Shown here: one piece after another, positions 33,381 through 41,547 of the stretch
How the letters are laid out: each line of letters opens with the position of its first letter
How positions within the stretch are numbered: the stretch's first letter is position 1
Origin: Thermoleophilia bacterium
GTDB taxonomy: Bacteria; Actinomycetota; Thermoleophilia; Miltoncostaeales; Miltoncostaeaceae
DNA: 64,000 nucleotides
Direction: 5' to 3'
Assembly (NCBI GenBank): GCA_020848615.1
Contig: JADLHW010000073.1
Coordinates: forward strand, 1 to 64,000
The notes under the pieces: generated by a model
What the model saw: only the letters and a program-made list of their open reading frames with translations
Database searches by the model: none
Told to the model about the DNA's origin: nothing
Position numbers and translations under genes: made by a program

Positions 33381-33889
33381 ACATCCCGCTGTCGCTGCGC
33401 CGCCGCCGGCCCCTGTCGGCACCCCGCCGCAGCCTGGTGCTGCAGCCGCACTACGACCCGGAGGCGTTCGGCCGGTTCTCGGAGGGGGTGGCGCGCCTCA
33501 TCGGCACCGCCCGGTTCCTGGTCTTCCAGACCGTCGTGGTGGTGGTGTGGATCATCCTGAACGCGGTGGTGTCGTCGCTGCGCTTCGACGAGTACCCGTT
33601 CATCCTGCTCACGCTCGCCCTGTCGCTGCAGGCCGCGTACGCGGCGCCGCTGATCCTGCTGGCGCAGACCCGTCAGGCCGACCGGGACCGGCTGCACGGC
33701 GAGCGGGACCGCCAGATCGCCGACCGCACCCAGACCGAGGCCGAGTACCTCGCCCGCGAGGTGGCGTCCGTGCGGCTGGCGGTCGGGGAGATCGGCGGCG
33801 ACCTGCACGACGTGCGCGGCGCGCTGCGCGACGTCCACGCCGCGCTCGCCCGCCTTGAGGACGCGCTGGGGGGCGACCGACCCCAGTAG
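33377..33889 (+). CDS. DUF1003 membrane protein
   Basis: A 170-residue DUF1003 protein. Two transmembrane helices lie at about residues 42-65 and 72-95 (ARFLVFQTVVVVVWIILNAVV, FILLTLALSLQAAYAAPLILLAQTRQADRDR), the latter ending in the family's NRQxxxDR-like motif. A C-terminal coiled coil follows (last 60 residues). The GTG start overlaps the stop of the MgtE-N protein. DUF1003 is often coupled to such MgtE-N/CBS proteins; a joint role in Mg2+ or membrane homeostasis is inference. Confidence 0.88.
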   Translation: MNIPLSLRRRRPLSAPRRSLVLQPHYDPEAFGRFSEGVARLIGTARFLVFQTVVVVVWIILNAVVSSLRFDEYPFILLTLALSLQAAYAAPLILLAQTRQADRDRLHGERDRQIADRTQTEAEYLAREVASVRLAVGEIGGDLHDVRGALRDVHAALARLEDALGGDRPQ

Positions 33890-33905
33890 GCGCGCCGGCG
33901 GGGCG

Positions 33906-35510
33906 TCACCGCTGCAGCCAGACCCCGCTCCCGGCGACGACGCGGATCATCCGGACGAACGTCCGCCGCGCGGCGCCGGTGCGGAGCGTGACCGTCACGC
34001 GATAGTCGCCGGGCCGCACGACGCATCCCCACCCGGTGCGGCACACGGTCGCGAGGGAGGTGAAGCCCCACAGGTCGAGGAGGTTCGGCCCCGCCAGAAC
34101 CCGTCCCGTCCTGCGCGCCGGACGCAGCGGCACCAGCCGCCCGCGGGCGTTCTTCACGAGGATCGTCCGGACCGGGGCGATCGCGACGTCCGCGGTGCCG
34201 TCCGCCGGCGCGGTCACCCGCAGCGGCGGTGCGGCGCCGATGCGGTACAGGCACGTCCTGGGGTGACCGGCCGCCGGCGCGACGCACCGCAACGGCGGGC
34301 GCTGCAGGGTGATGCGCGGCGCCAACGCCACGGACGCGGCGGGTCGGGCGGCCGTCGCCGTCCGCGCGGTGAGGCGCACCATGACCGCGCCCTGCGCCAG
34401 GACCCCGTCGCCGTACGCGGCGACCGTGACACTCGCCTTCGGGTCCGACAGCGTCCGGCGGTGGGTCACCACGCCACCCGGTGACAGGGTGACCACCTCA
34501 CCAAGGGTCGTCCCCGTCCACACGTTCCCGGACGCGTCGATGGCGGGACGGGACGGCATGCCGCCCACCGGGACGTCCCAGCGCACGGCCCCGTCGGGTC
34601 CCACCGCCACGATGCGGCCGTCCCAGCGCGAGATGCCGTTCGAGGTGGCCACGCCGATGTAGGTCGTGCCGTCGGGGCCGACGCTCGGCACGCTCGCCTC
34701 CACCCCCAGGGCGCCCTGGCCCACCGCGACGTCCGTGGACCACGGCAGGTTGCCGTCGGTGTCCGCGCGGTGCACGGCGACGCGCCGGACCAGGTACCGG
34801 CCGCCCGTGGTGCCGGCCGCGGCGGTCACGGCGCGGGCCGTGCCGTCCGGCGCGGGGACGGCGGCCGTCGGGGTCTCGCCATCGGGCAGGGTGTCGATGG
34901 GCGCGAGGGTCGCGCCGGTGCGCGCGTCGAGGACCGCCGGGGCGCCGCCGAAGACGTACAGGCGGTTCCCGGCCGCCAGCGCCATGACGGGGCCCATCGG
35001 GGCCGGGGTCGCCGACCCGGGATCCAGTGGGATCGCCCAGCGGTTCTCGAGCCCCGGTCCGAGGCCGACGATGCCGCCGTCGTACAGCCCCGAGCTGCCC
35101 ACCACGCCACCGTCCTCGGTGAACCGCCACCCGTAGAGGGCGAACCGGCCCTCCAGGTCGTCCCGGATCTCGGCGGAGCCCAGATGGGCGAGGTCCGGGC
35201 CGTGGAACGTCCACCCGCTGCGCCCGAGGAGGAGCACCTCGCCCGACGGCAGCTGCCGGAGCGGGTACCCGGTGCTCGTCCCGCGGCCGGGCGCGTCGCC
35301 CGCGAGCACGCCCCGGATCTTGGGAACGGCCACCACCCGCGGCGCCGGGCCGTCGTCGCGGACCTCCAGTCCCATCCGGGTGAGCGCGGGGTGGTCGGCG
35401 CGCGCGGGACCCACGGCGGCCTGCGGCGCCGGGGCGGCGGACGCCGCGGCGGGAACCGCCAGCAGGCATGCGGCGGCGAGGGCGAGGGGACGGGTCGAGG
35501 ACCTGGGCAC
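33906..35510 (-). CDS. Hypothetical secreted beta-propeller-like protein
   Basis: A 534-residue exported protein. A signal peptide is clear (residues 4-25, Arg then LALAAACLLAVPAAASA). The mature part has repeated blade-like segments (for example GEVLLLGRSGWTFHG, GNRLYVFGGAPAVLDARTGATLAPI, DGTTYIGVATSNGISRWDGRIVAVGPDGAVRWDVPVGG, GNVWTGTTLGEVVTLSPGG) resembling PQQ/Kelch-type propellers. The last 130 residues form a separate Cys-containing domain. Start is the GTG at 35508-35510, preceded by GGAGGT. No enzymatic motif seen. Function unknown. Confidence 0.75.
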   Translation of the reverse strand: MPRSSTRPLALAAACLLAVPAAASAAPAPQAAVGPARADHPALTRMGLEVRDDGPAPRVVAVPKIRGVLAGDAPGRGTSTGYPLRQLPSGEVLLLGRSGWTFHGPDLAHLGSAEIRDDLEGRFALYGWRFTEDGGVVGSSGLYDGGIVGLGPGLENRWAIPLDPGSATPAPMGPVMALAAGNRLYVFGGAPAVLDARTGATLAPIDTLPDGETPTAAVPAPDGTARAVTAAAGTTGGRYLVRRVAVHRADTDGNLPWSTDVAVGQGALGVEASVPSVGPDGTTYIGVATSNGISRWDGRIVAVGPDGAVRWDVPVGGMPSRPAIDASGNVWTGTTLGEVVTLSPGGVVTHRRTLSDPKASVTVAAYGDGVLAQGAVMVRLTARTATAARPAASVALAPRITLQRPPLRCVAPAAGHPRTCLYRIGAAPPLRVTAPADGTADVAIAPVRTILVKNARGRLVPLRPARRTGRVLAGPNLLDLWGFTSLATVCRTGWGCVVRPGDYRVTVTLRTGAARRTFVRMIRVVAGSGVWLQR

Positions 35511-35573
35511 GGGTGACCTCCACGGGGTTCCGCACCATTCTGCAACCCCCGGTGCCAACCACCAAGGTCGGCG

Positions 35574-35954
35574 TCAGAAGGATTCCCGGGCTTCCAGCGC
35601 CTGAAGGCGCCGCATGGCATTGATGGCCGCCGGGAACCCGGCGTAGGGCGCGACCTGGATGAGCACCTCGCGCAGTTCGTCGATGGTGAGACCGACGTTG
35701 CGGGCGGCGTCCAGGTGCACGTCGAGCTGGGGTTCGCAGCCGCCCTTCGCGGCGAGCATCGCGACGGTCGCCAGCTCGCGGTCGCGCAGGGACAGGCCGG
35801 GGCGGGTGTAGACGTCGCCGAAGGCGTACTCGACGATGTGACGGCCGAGATCGCCGAGTGAATCCACGACGGCCTCGCCGGCCGATCCGTCGATCTCAGC
35901 GAGCTTCTCGCGCCCGCGGGCGTAGCGGTCAGGCATCCGGTTGCCGGGGGTCAT
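35574..35954 (-). CDS. Carboxymuconolactone decarboxylase-family protein (AhpD-like)
   Basis: A 126-residue CMD-family protein: DRYARGREKLAEIDGSAG at the start, LSLRDRELATVAMLAAKGGCEPQLDVHLDAARNVGLTIDELREVLIQVAPYAGFPAAINA through the core. The CxxC of AhpD peroxidases is reduced to a single Cys (GGCEPQ), as in gamma-carboxymuconolactone decarboxylase itself. Start at the ATG 35952-35954 has GGAG seven bases before it and overlaps merR by 26 nt; an ATG at 35936 is an alternative. Paired with merR, it may be a redox or detoxification gene under MerR control. Confidence 0.85.
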   Translation of the reverse strand: MTPGNRMPDRYARGREKLAEIDGSAGEAVVDSLGDLGRHIVEYAFGDVYTRPGLSLRDRELATVAMLAAKGGCEPQLDVHLDAARNVGLTIDELREVLIQVAPYAGFPAAINAMRRLQALEARESF

Positions 35955-36339
35955 GAGCGGTCTCCAGGTTCCGGTAGGTGGTGATCTTGCCGGTGACGGC
36001 CGTGAGGTCGCGCTCGAGTTCGGCGATGCGCGCGAGCACCTCGGTGCGATGCCGCTCCAGGAGCTCCCGCCGTTCGCCGATCGTGTGATCGCCCTCGCGG
36101 CGCAGCTCGGCGAAGCGCCGCATGTCGCGGATCGGCATGCCGGTCGCGCGGAGGCGCTGCACGAACGCCAGCCACGCGAGGTCGCCGGCGCCGTAGCGCC
36201 GCTGGCCGCCGTGCACGCGTGGCACGGGGTCGAGCAGCCCGATGCGCTCGTAGTAGCGCAGCGTGTGCGCCGACAGTCCCGCGATGGTGGCGACCTCGGT
36301 GATCGTGCGCGGCCCGGCCGCTCGGTCAGTTGACGACAT
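35929..36339 (-). CDS. MerR-family transcriptional regulator
   Basis: A 136-residue MerR protein. The winged helix is ITEVATIAGLSAHTLRYYERIGLLDPVPR followed by GQRRYGAGDLAWLAFVQRLRATGMPIRDMRRFAEL, then a dimerisation coiled coil (about residues 80-125) and a short tail with no Cys ligands, so it is not a metal sensor of the MerR/CueR type. It resembles MerR regulators of aldehyde or quinone response genes. The coupled CMD-family gene is the likely target. Confidence 0.88.
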   Translation of the reverse strand: MSSTDRAAGPRTITEVATIAGLSAHTLRYYERIGLLDPVPRVHGGQRRYGAGDLAWLAFVQRLRATGMPIRDMRRFAELRREGDHTIGERRELLERHRTEVLARIAELERDLTAVTGKITTYRNLETAHDPRQPDA

Positions 36340-36346
36340 GTCATCC

Positions 36347-36377
36347 ACGGTACGGGTTCGAGCACGCTCAAACGCAA
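36347..36377 (-). promoter_or_regulatory. MerR-type promoter with 19-bp spacer and operator
   Basis: On the minus strand TTGCGT (-35) and TACCGT (-10) are 19 bp apart, and the spacer holds the near-perfect inverted repeat TTTGAGCGTGCTCGAA. Long spacers with a central dyad are the hallmark of MerR-activated promoters. The -10 ends seven bases before the merR ATG, so the transcript may be leaderless. Confidence 0.5.
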
Positions 36378-36514
36378 GGCGCACGGACACCCGGCGGCTT
36401 CGCGACGCCCTCGGCCTCGTCCCGGGCGTCGCGGGAGCCCACGCCCTCACCCCGCTGGTGACGCGTCACGAGGACCCCGAGCCCGGCGGCATGACATGAG
36501 CGCCCGCCCCGGGC

Positions 36515-36868
36515 TCAGCGGCGGGGGCGCGCGCCCTTCCGGGAGGCGGCGCGGTGGGCCGCGTCGTAGGCGCCCTGCAGCCACGGCTCCATCACGCCCC
36601 AATCCTCGAGCGGCTCCGGCGCGCGGTGGTACGAGGTCGTGACCTCCTCGCCCTTCCGCGTGAACGTGAACGGCTCCAGGCCGGCGCGCGCGAACTCACC
36701 GCGGTTGCGCTCGTCGGTCTTCAGGTACAGCCGCTCGCGGCTCACCAGCGCGAACATCGCGCCGTCCAGGAACACGCCCCACCCGCCGAACATGGGCCGC
36801 ATGGTCACCGGGCCCAGGTTCATGAGGCCCGTCTCGATGCGGTCCACCTCGGGGGTGCGCCGCGCCAT
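36515..36868 (-). CDS. TfoX N-terminal domain protein
   Basis: A 117-residue protein with the TfoX N-terminal fold: VTMRPMFGGWGVFLDGAMFALVSRERLYLKTDERNRGEFARAGLEPFTF, then EEVTTSYHRAPEPL. The domain is often found alone in actinobacteria, without the competence-related C-terminal part, and its role is not known. Its ATG overlaps the stop of the oxidoreductase gene upstream. Confidence 0.85.
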   Translation of the reverse strand: MARRTPEVDRIETGLMNLGPVTMRPMFGGWGVFLDGAMFALVSRERLYLKTDERNRGEFARAGLEPFTFTRKGEEVTTSYHRAPEPLEDWGVMEPWLQGAYDAAHRAASRKGARPRR

Positions 36869-37845
36869 CAGCCCATCAGCGGGGCGAGGGCCGCGCCGGC
36901 GGCGGCCACCGTCTCGGGGGTCCAGGCGTGGTCGCCCACGGCGAAGTACAGCTCGTCCAGCCCGGCGTCCAGCAGCCTCGTGACGCGCCGGCGCAGGGTC
37001 TCGGGCGACCCCCACACCGCGGAGCCGTCGAACGCCTCCAGGCTGGGGGCGCCCCAGGCGGCGGCGACCCGGGTGGCGATGGCATCGGCCTCCGCATCGG
37101 TGTCCGCGAGGATGAACCCGCCCAGCCACGTCCGCGTGATGTCCGCCGGGTCGCGGCCGACCTCGGCGCAGTGGGCGTCCAGGACCGCCAGCTTGTGGCG
37201 CACCACCTCGGCGCCCCCGAACAGGTTGCAGGCGTCGCCGTACCGCGCCAGGAGCCGGAGCAGGCGCTTCTCGCCGCCGCCGCCCACCAGGATCGGAGGG
37301 CCGCCGGCCCGCACCGGCCGCGGCACGTTGAGCGCGCCGCGCGTGACGGCGCGGTGGCCCTCCACGCTGGACTCCGCCGCGGCGAACATCGCGCGCAGGA
37401 TCCGGAGGGCGTCCTCCAGGCCGTCCAGCCGCTCCCGCACCGGCGGGAGCTCGTCGGCGGTGCCGAAGCCGTACGCGCGGTACTCGTCCTCCTGCCACCC
37501 GGCGCCCACGCCGGCGATGGCCCGTCCGCCGGACACCACGTCCAGGGTGGTGAACAGCTTCGCCAGGTGCGCGGGGTTGCGGTACGGCACGCCCGCCACC
37601 AGCGTCCCCAGGCCGATCGTGCGGGTCACCGACGCCAGCGCGCCGAGCAGCACGAAGGCCTCGGGCATCGCGGTGTCCCGCTCCCCCACCGGCGGGAACT
37701 GGTGAAAGTGGTCCATCACCCACAGGGACGTGAAGCCCGCGTCCTCCGCGGCCCGCGCCGCGGCCGCGACATGCCCGAACAGCTCCGCGGAGGACGAGCC
37801 CGCCGGGAAGCGGAAGTCGCCGATCTGGATCCCGAACCTCGCCAT
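36868..37845 (-). CDS. LLM-class F420-dependent oxidoreductase
   Basis: A 325-residue luciferase-like monooxygenase-family TIM barrel. It starts MARFGIQIGDFRFPAG and shows AAARAAEDAGFTSLWVMDHFHQFPPVG, GLGTLVAGVPYRNPAHLAKLFTTLDVVSGGRAIAGVGAGWQEDEY, and GPPILVGGGGEKRLLRLLARYGDACNLFGG; these are typical of coenzyme F420 users in actinobacteria. Substrate unknown. A leaderless-type -10 lies before the ATG. It is coupled to the TfoX-N gene. Confidence 0.9.
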   Translation of the reverse strand: MARFGIQIGDFRFPAGSSSAELFGHVAAAARAAEDAGFTSLWVMDHFHQFPPVGERDTAMPEAFVLLGALASVTRTIGLGTLVAGVPYRNPAHLAKLFTTLDVVSGGRAIAGVGAGWQEDEYRAYGFGTADELPPVRERLDGLEDALRILRAMFAAAESSVEGHRAVTRGALNVPRPVRAGGPPILVGGGGEKRLLRLLARYGDACNLFGGAEVVRHKLAVLDAHCAEVGRDPADITRTWLGGFILADTDAEADAIATRVAAAWGAPSLEAFDGSAVWGSPETLRRRVTRLLDAGLDELYFAVGDHAWTPETVAAAGAALAPLMG

Positions 37846-37851
37846 GGCGGC

Positions 37852-37857
37852 AGGCTA
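37852..37857 (-). promoter_or_regulatory. -10-like TAGCCT six bases before ATG (leaderless)
   Basis: On the minus strand TAGCCT ends exactly six bases before the ATG of the F420-type oxidoreductase gene, with no ribosome site between. Confidence 0.4.
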
Positions 37858-37979
37858 CGCCCACCGCCGCCCGGCGTCCCGCTCGCACCGGTCGTTCGCC
37901 GCACCCCGTCCCGGCCCGCGGGTCCGGTGCGGAGGGGCGGCACCCGAAGCGGCTCGGGGTCAGGGACGTGCCGCCGCGG

Positions 37980-38006
37980 TCAAGCCGGACGGCGGCACGC
38001 CGAGAA
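37980..38006 (+). promoter_or_regulatory. Sigma-28-like promoter for the 38041 glycosyltransferase
   Basis: TCAAGCCG is followed after 11 nt by GCCGAGAA, 34 nt before the ATG at 38041. The next gene downstream has its own, very similar element. Confidence 0.55.
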
Positions 38007-38040
38007 CACGGAGGTCCCGTCCGCCGACACCGGCCCGCCG

Positions 38041-38958
38041 ATGAACCCGCCCGTGACGCCCGCCCCCCTGCCCGCGACCGAGCTCGACCGGTACTGCATC
38101 TGGATCGTCTCGCCCCCCGACTACCCGTACTCGCGGGTCTTCGACGAGGTGGCCCTGGGCCTGTCGGAGGCCATGGCGATCCTCGGGGGCTCGGCGCCCA
38201 TCGTGCGCGACGCCGGCGAGCTCGCCGGCCGCACCCCGATCGTGCTGGGCGGGAACCTGCTGCCCCAGGTCGGGACGCACGGCCTGCCGGCCGACACGGT
38301 CATCCACAACCTCGAGCAGGTCGGCGACGGCAACCCCTGGTTCTCGGCGGAGTACCTGGCGTCCCTCCGGGCGTTCCGCGTCGTGGACTACTCCCCGAGG
38401 AACCGCGCCGGCCTCGAGCGGCTCGGCGTCGCACACGCCGGGCTGCTGGAGATCGGGTACACGCCGGGGCTCAGCCGCATCCGGCCCGCCCCGGAGAAGG
38501 ACATCGACGTCCTCTTCTACGGCTCCCTGAACGAGCGCCGGGTCGGCGTGCTGCAGCGCCTCGCGGAGCGCGGGCTGCGGGTCGGCCACATCACGCAGGG
38601 CTTCGGAGCCGAGCGCGACGAGGGCATCGCACGGTCGAAGGTGGTGCTGAACCTGCACTTCTACGACTCGGCCGTCTTCGAGATCGTCCGCGTCTCCTAC
38701 CTGCTGGCCAACGGCGTCTGCGTCGTCACCGAGGGCCGGCCCGACGATCCGGACATCGCGCCGTACACGGGCGGGATGGCCGTCGCCGCGTACGACGAGC
38801 TGGTCACCGTATGCGAGATGCTGGCGCGGGACGAGCCGATGCGCGACCGCATCGCCGCGCGCGGCCTCGAGCTGTTCCGGGCACGCCCGCAGGAGGTGTT
38901 CCTGCGCCGGGCCCTCGGCGGACTGCGGCTCCCGCAGCCCGCCGCGCACGCCGCCTGA
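38041..38958 (+). CDS. GT-B-type glycosyltransferase-like protein
   Basis: A 305-residue protein. The N-terminal half reads YCIWIVSPPDYPYSRVFDEVALGLSEAMAILG and the C-terminal half has DIDVLFYGSLNERRVGVLQRLAERGLRV, SKVVLNLHFYDSAVFEIVRVSYLLANGVCVVTEG, a pattern seen in small GT-B glycosyltransferases with a group 1-like acceptor/donor cleft. A GGAGG lies 28 bases before the ATG, so the ribosome site is not ideal. The sigma-28-like promoter and the position next to fliD/flaG genes suggest a flagellin sugar step. No exact substrate can be told. Confidence 0.75.
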   Translation: MNPPVTPAPLPATELDRYCIWIVSPPDYPYSRVFDEVALGLSEAMAILGGSAPIVRDAGELAGRTPIVLGGNLLPQVGTHGLPADTVIHNLEQVGDGNPWFSAEYLASLRAFRVVDYSPRNRAGLERLGVAHAGLLEIGYTPGLSRIRPAPEKDIDVLFYGSLNERRVGVLQRLAERGLRVGHITQGFGAERDEGIARSKVVLNLHFYDSAVFEIVRVSYLLANGVCVVTEGRPDDPDIAPYTGGMAVAAYDELVTVCEMLARDEPMRDRIAARGLELFRARPQEVFLRRALGGLRLPQPAAHAA

Positions 38959-38975
38959 GGCGCCGTCCCGAAGGC

Positions 38976-39002
38976 TCAAGCCCCGCGTCCCAGGGCCGAT
39001 CG
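38976..39002 (+). promoter_or_regulatory. Sigma-28-like promoter for the 39048-41148 pair
   Basis: TCAAGCCC, 11 nt, GCCGATCG; 46 nt before the ATG at 39048, which has a good AGGACGAGGA ribosome site. Confidence 0.6.
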
Positions 39003-39047
39003 AACGGTGCCCCACCGGGCGTCCGAGATGAGACGAAAGGACGAGGA

Positions 39048-40499
39048 ATGCTGGCCTTCGGCGTGTGCATCGGCAGCCAGGAGCGATTCGACCGCGTCTG
39101 CCGCGCGGGCCTGACGGCCGTCGCGGAACCCGACTCGCCGATCATCACCACCACGCACGAGACCTCGATCTTCGCCGCGTACAACGAGATCCTCGACGCG
39201 GCGGCGACGATCGAGGGCCTCGAGGCGCTCGTCCTCCTGCACGACGACGTGGAGATCACCGATCCCGCCTTCCCGGCGAAGGTCCGGGCGGCGCTCGCCG
39301 CACAACCAGACGTCGGCGTCGTCGGGGTGATCGGTGCGTCCGGTGTCACGAACCTGCGGTGGTGGGACGCGCCGCACCGCTTCGGGAGGGTCGCCGAGAC
39401 CCGCGGCGAGATCGCGTTCCGGCCGGCGCCCGCCACCGTCGACAGCGTCGACGGGCTCTGCATGATCCTCGCGCCCGAGGTGGTCCGCGAGATCCGCTTC
39501 GACACGGAGACCTACACCGGCTTCCACGGGTACGACATCGACTACTGCTTCGAGGTCCGCCGGTCGGGCCGCCGCGTGGTGGTCGCCGACATCGCCGTGA
39601 GCCACCACGCCGTCGGCGGATACAAGGACGAGGCGGCATTCGACCGCGCGGAGGCCAGGTGGACGGCCAAGTGGACGCCGGCCCTCGTGACCGCGGAGGT
39701 CGCGACCGCGGAGGCCGCGGCGACCGCGACGGCGCCGCCCCCCGCCCCCACCCCGGCACCGAGCCGCGACGAGGCGGTGGCCGCCGGGGTGCACCGGAAC
39801 CCGCAGGCCCACGACGCCCGCTACTACGACTACCCCCGGGACGAGCTCACCCGGCACCTGCCCGCCACGGCCCGGCGCGTCCTGGACGTCGGCTGCGGAT
39901 CCGGCGGCCTCGGCGCCTCGGTGATCGCCAAGTACGGCGCGGAGGTCGTCGGCATCGAGTTCGTCGCGGAGGCCGCCGCGCGCGCCGCCGAGCGGCTGAA
40001 CACCGTCATCCGCATGGACCTCAACACCGTGACCGAGCTGCCCTTCCCGGACGGCCACTTCGACGCGATGTTCTTCGGCGACGTGCTGGAGCACCTGCTC
40101 GACCCCGCCGCGACGCTCGGCGTGCTGAGCCGGTACCTCGCCGCGGACGGGGTGATCATCGCCTCCATCCCGAACGTCCGGCACTGGTCGGTGCTGGCCC
40201 CCCTGCTGGGAACCGACGCCTGGACCTACACCGACGCGGGCCTGCTCGACCGGACCCACGTCCACTTCTTCACGTTGAACGAGGCGGCCGCGATGTTCCA
40301 GGGCGCCGGCTTCACCGTCTTCGACCACATCGAGAGCATCGTGGTGCCCGACGGCGTGGACATCGGCCCGCTGGTGCGGTGCGCCGTCGCCTACGGCGCC
40401 GACGAGGCCGACGCGGCGATGCGGCTCCGCGCCTACCAGTACGTGATGGTCATGCGCCGCGCCGTGACCACGCCGCCCTCCATCGATCCCCGGACGTGA
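39048..40499 (+). CDS. Fused glycosyltransferase (GT2-like) and SAM methyltransferase
   Basis: A 483-residue two-domain protein. Residues 1-215 resemble the StrF-like GT2 family: EALVLLHDDVEITDPAFPAKVRAALAAQPDVGVVGVIGASG, DSVDGLCMILAPEV and FHGYDIDYCFEVRRSGRRVVVADIAVSHH. A Pro/Ala linker (residues 225-250) leads to a class I methyltransferase: RRVLDVGCGSGGLGASVIAKYGAEVVGIEFVAEAA (about 275-310), FPDGHFDAMFFGDVLEHLLDPAATL, IASIPNVRHWS. The methyltransferase resembles those acting on nucleotide sugars or glycans. The two activities probably act on the same glycan. Confidence 0.85.
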   Translation: MLAFGVCIGSQERFDRVCRAGLTAVAEPDSPIITTTHETSIFAAYNEILDAAATIEGLEALVLLHDDVEITDPAFPAKVRAALAAQPDVGVVGVIGASGVTNLRWWDAPHRFGRVAETRGEIAFRPAPATVDSVDGLCMILAPEVVREIRFDTETYTGFHGYDIDYCFEVRRSGRRVVVADIAVSHHAVGGYKDEAAFDRAEARWTAKWTPALVTAEVATAEAAATATAPPPAPTPAPSRDEAVAAGVHRNPQAHDARYYDYPRDELTRHLPATARRVLDVGCGSGGLGASVIAKYGAEVVGIEFVAEAAARAAERLNTVIRMDLNTVTELPFPDGHFDAMFFGDVLEHLLDPAATLGVLSRYLAADGVIIASIPNVRHWSVLAPLLGTDAWTYTDAGLLDRTHVHFFTLNEAAAMFQGAGFTVFDHIESIVVPDGVDIGPLVRCAVAYGADEADAAMRLRAYQYVMVMRRAVTTPPSIDPRT

Positions 40500-40503
40500 A
40501 CGC

Positions 40504-41148
40504 ATGACGCTCTGGCAGGACTTCCTCACCAACGACCAGCGCCTCATCCACAAGTGGAAGCACTACTTCCCGGTGTACGAGCGCCACTTCGCGCGGTTCG
40601 TGAACCGCGACGTGGTGATGATCGAGATCGGGTGCGGCAAGGGCGGCTCCCTGCAGATGTGGCGGCGGTACCTGGGCCCCCATGCCCGCATCGTGGGGAT
40701 CGACATCGACCCCGCCTGCGCCCTGTACGCCCAGGACCAGATCGAGGTCCGGATCGGTGACCAGTCCGACCCCGCCTTCCTGGCGGACCTGGTGCGTGAG
40801 TTCGGCGAGCCGGACATCGTCCTGGACGACGGCAGCCACGTGATGTCGCACGTCCGCGCGTCGTTCGAGGCCCTCTACCCCGCCGTGCAGCGCAACGGGG
40901 TGTACCTGGTGGAGGACCTCCACACCGCGTACTGGCCGGAGTTCCAGGGCGGGCTGCGCGAGCCGGGCAGCTTCATCGAGATCGCCAAGCACCTCATCGA
41001 CGAGCTCAACGCGGACCACGCGCGGGGCGCGATCGACCCCACGGCCTTCACCCGGACGACCCACTCGATGCACTTCTACGACAGCATCGTGGTGCTCGAG
41101 AAGGGCCGCCACACCGACAAGCACGCGCCGCAGATCGGCCACGAGTAG
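40504..41148 (+). CDS. Class I SAM methyltransferase (macrocin O-methyltransferase-like)
   Basis: A 214-residue methyltransferase with MIEIGCGKGGSLQMWRRYLGPHARIVGIDIDPAC (SAM loop and acidic loop), IVLDDGSHVMSHVRASFEALYP, YLVEDLHTAYWPEF and STHSMHF-like TTHSMHFYDSIVVLEKG. This is the family with sugar O-methyltransferases such as those methylating rhamnose or mycaminose-type sugars on macrolides and glycans. Starts 4 nt after the fused GT-MT gene, same transcript. It likely O-methylates a flagellin-linked sugar; the exact sugar is unknown. Confidence 0.85.
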   Translation: MTLWQDFLTNDQRLIHKWKHYFPVYERHFARFVNRDVVMIEIGCGKGGSLQMWRRYLGPHARIVGIDIDPACALYAQDQIEVRIGDQSDPAFLADLVREFGEPDIVLDDGSHVMSHVRASFEALYPAVQRNGVYLVEDLHTAYWPEFQGGLREPGSFIEIAKHLIDELNADHARGAIDPTAFTRTTHSMHFYDSIVVLEKGRHTDKHAPQIGHE

Positions 41149-41152
41149 TCCC

Positions 41153-41186
41153 CACGGGGCCGGGGGGTGACCGCCCCGACCCCGTG
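41153..41186. terminator. Bidirectional hairpin between convergent genes
   Basis: CACGGGGCCGGGG (41153-41165) pairs with CCCCGACCCCGTG (41174-41186) with one mismatch and an 8-nt loop. It lies between the plus-strand methyltransferase stop (41148) and the minus-strand fliT-like stop (41203), so it can serve both. Confidence 0.6.
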
Positions 41187-41202
41187 AGCGCGGCGAGGCG
41201 GC

Positions 41203-41547
41203 TCAGCCGATGCGGTCCAGGTACCGGGCGTTCGTCGCCCCGGTCGCCCGGTACCCGTGCAGGGCGGCCCGGCCCGGGCCGAGCGTGCGCAGCTCCTGGG
41301 CGATGCGATCGCGGGCCTCCATGGCCGCGGCGATCAGGGCCTGCTGATCCGACCGGATGAGGTCGACCAGCGCCCGGGCCTCCTGGAGGTCGGCGCCGGC
41401 CAGGCCGGAGTCCGCGAACGGGACCAGCCGCGTCTGCAGCGCCATGCGCTCCGCGTCGAGGGCGGTGAGCCGCTCGCCGTCGGCGTCCACCAGAGCCTGC
41501 CGCTGCATGAGCTGCAGGCCCCGGAGACGCCGCAGGTCATCCAGCAA
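41203..41547 (-). CDS. Small helical FliT/FlgN-like flagellar protein
   Basis: A 114-residue all-helical protein: LRRLRGLQLMQRQALVDADGERLTALDAERMALQTRLVPF and DLIRSDQQALIAAAMEARDRIAQELRTLGPGRAALHGYRA. Size, helicity and position after fliD-fliS match FliT or FlgN-type chaperones, whose sequences vary widely. The only start seen is a TTG at 41545-41547 overlapping fliS by 11 nt, with no clear ribosome site. Call is from context more than from sequence. Confidence 0.6.
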   Translation of the reverse strand: MLDDLRRLRGLQLMQRQALVDADGERLTALDAERMALQTRLVPFADSGLAGADLQEARALVDLIRSDQQALIAAAMEARDRIAQELRTLGPGRAALHGYRATGATNARYLDRIG

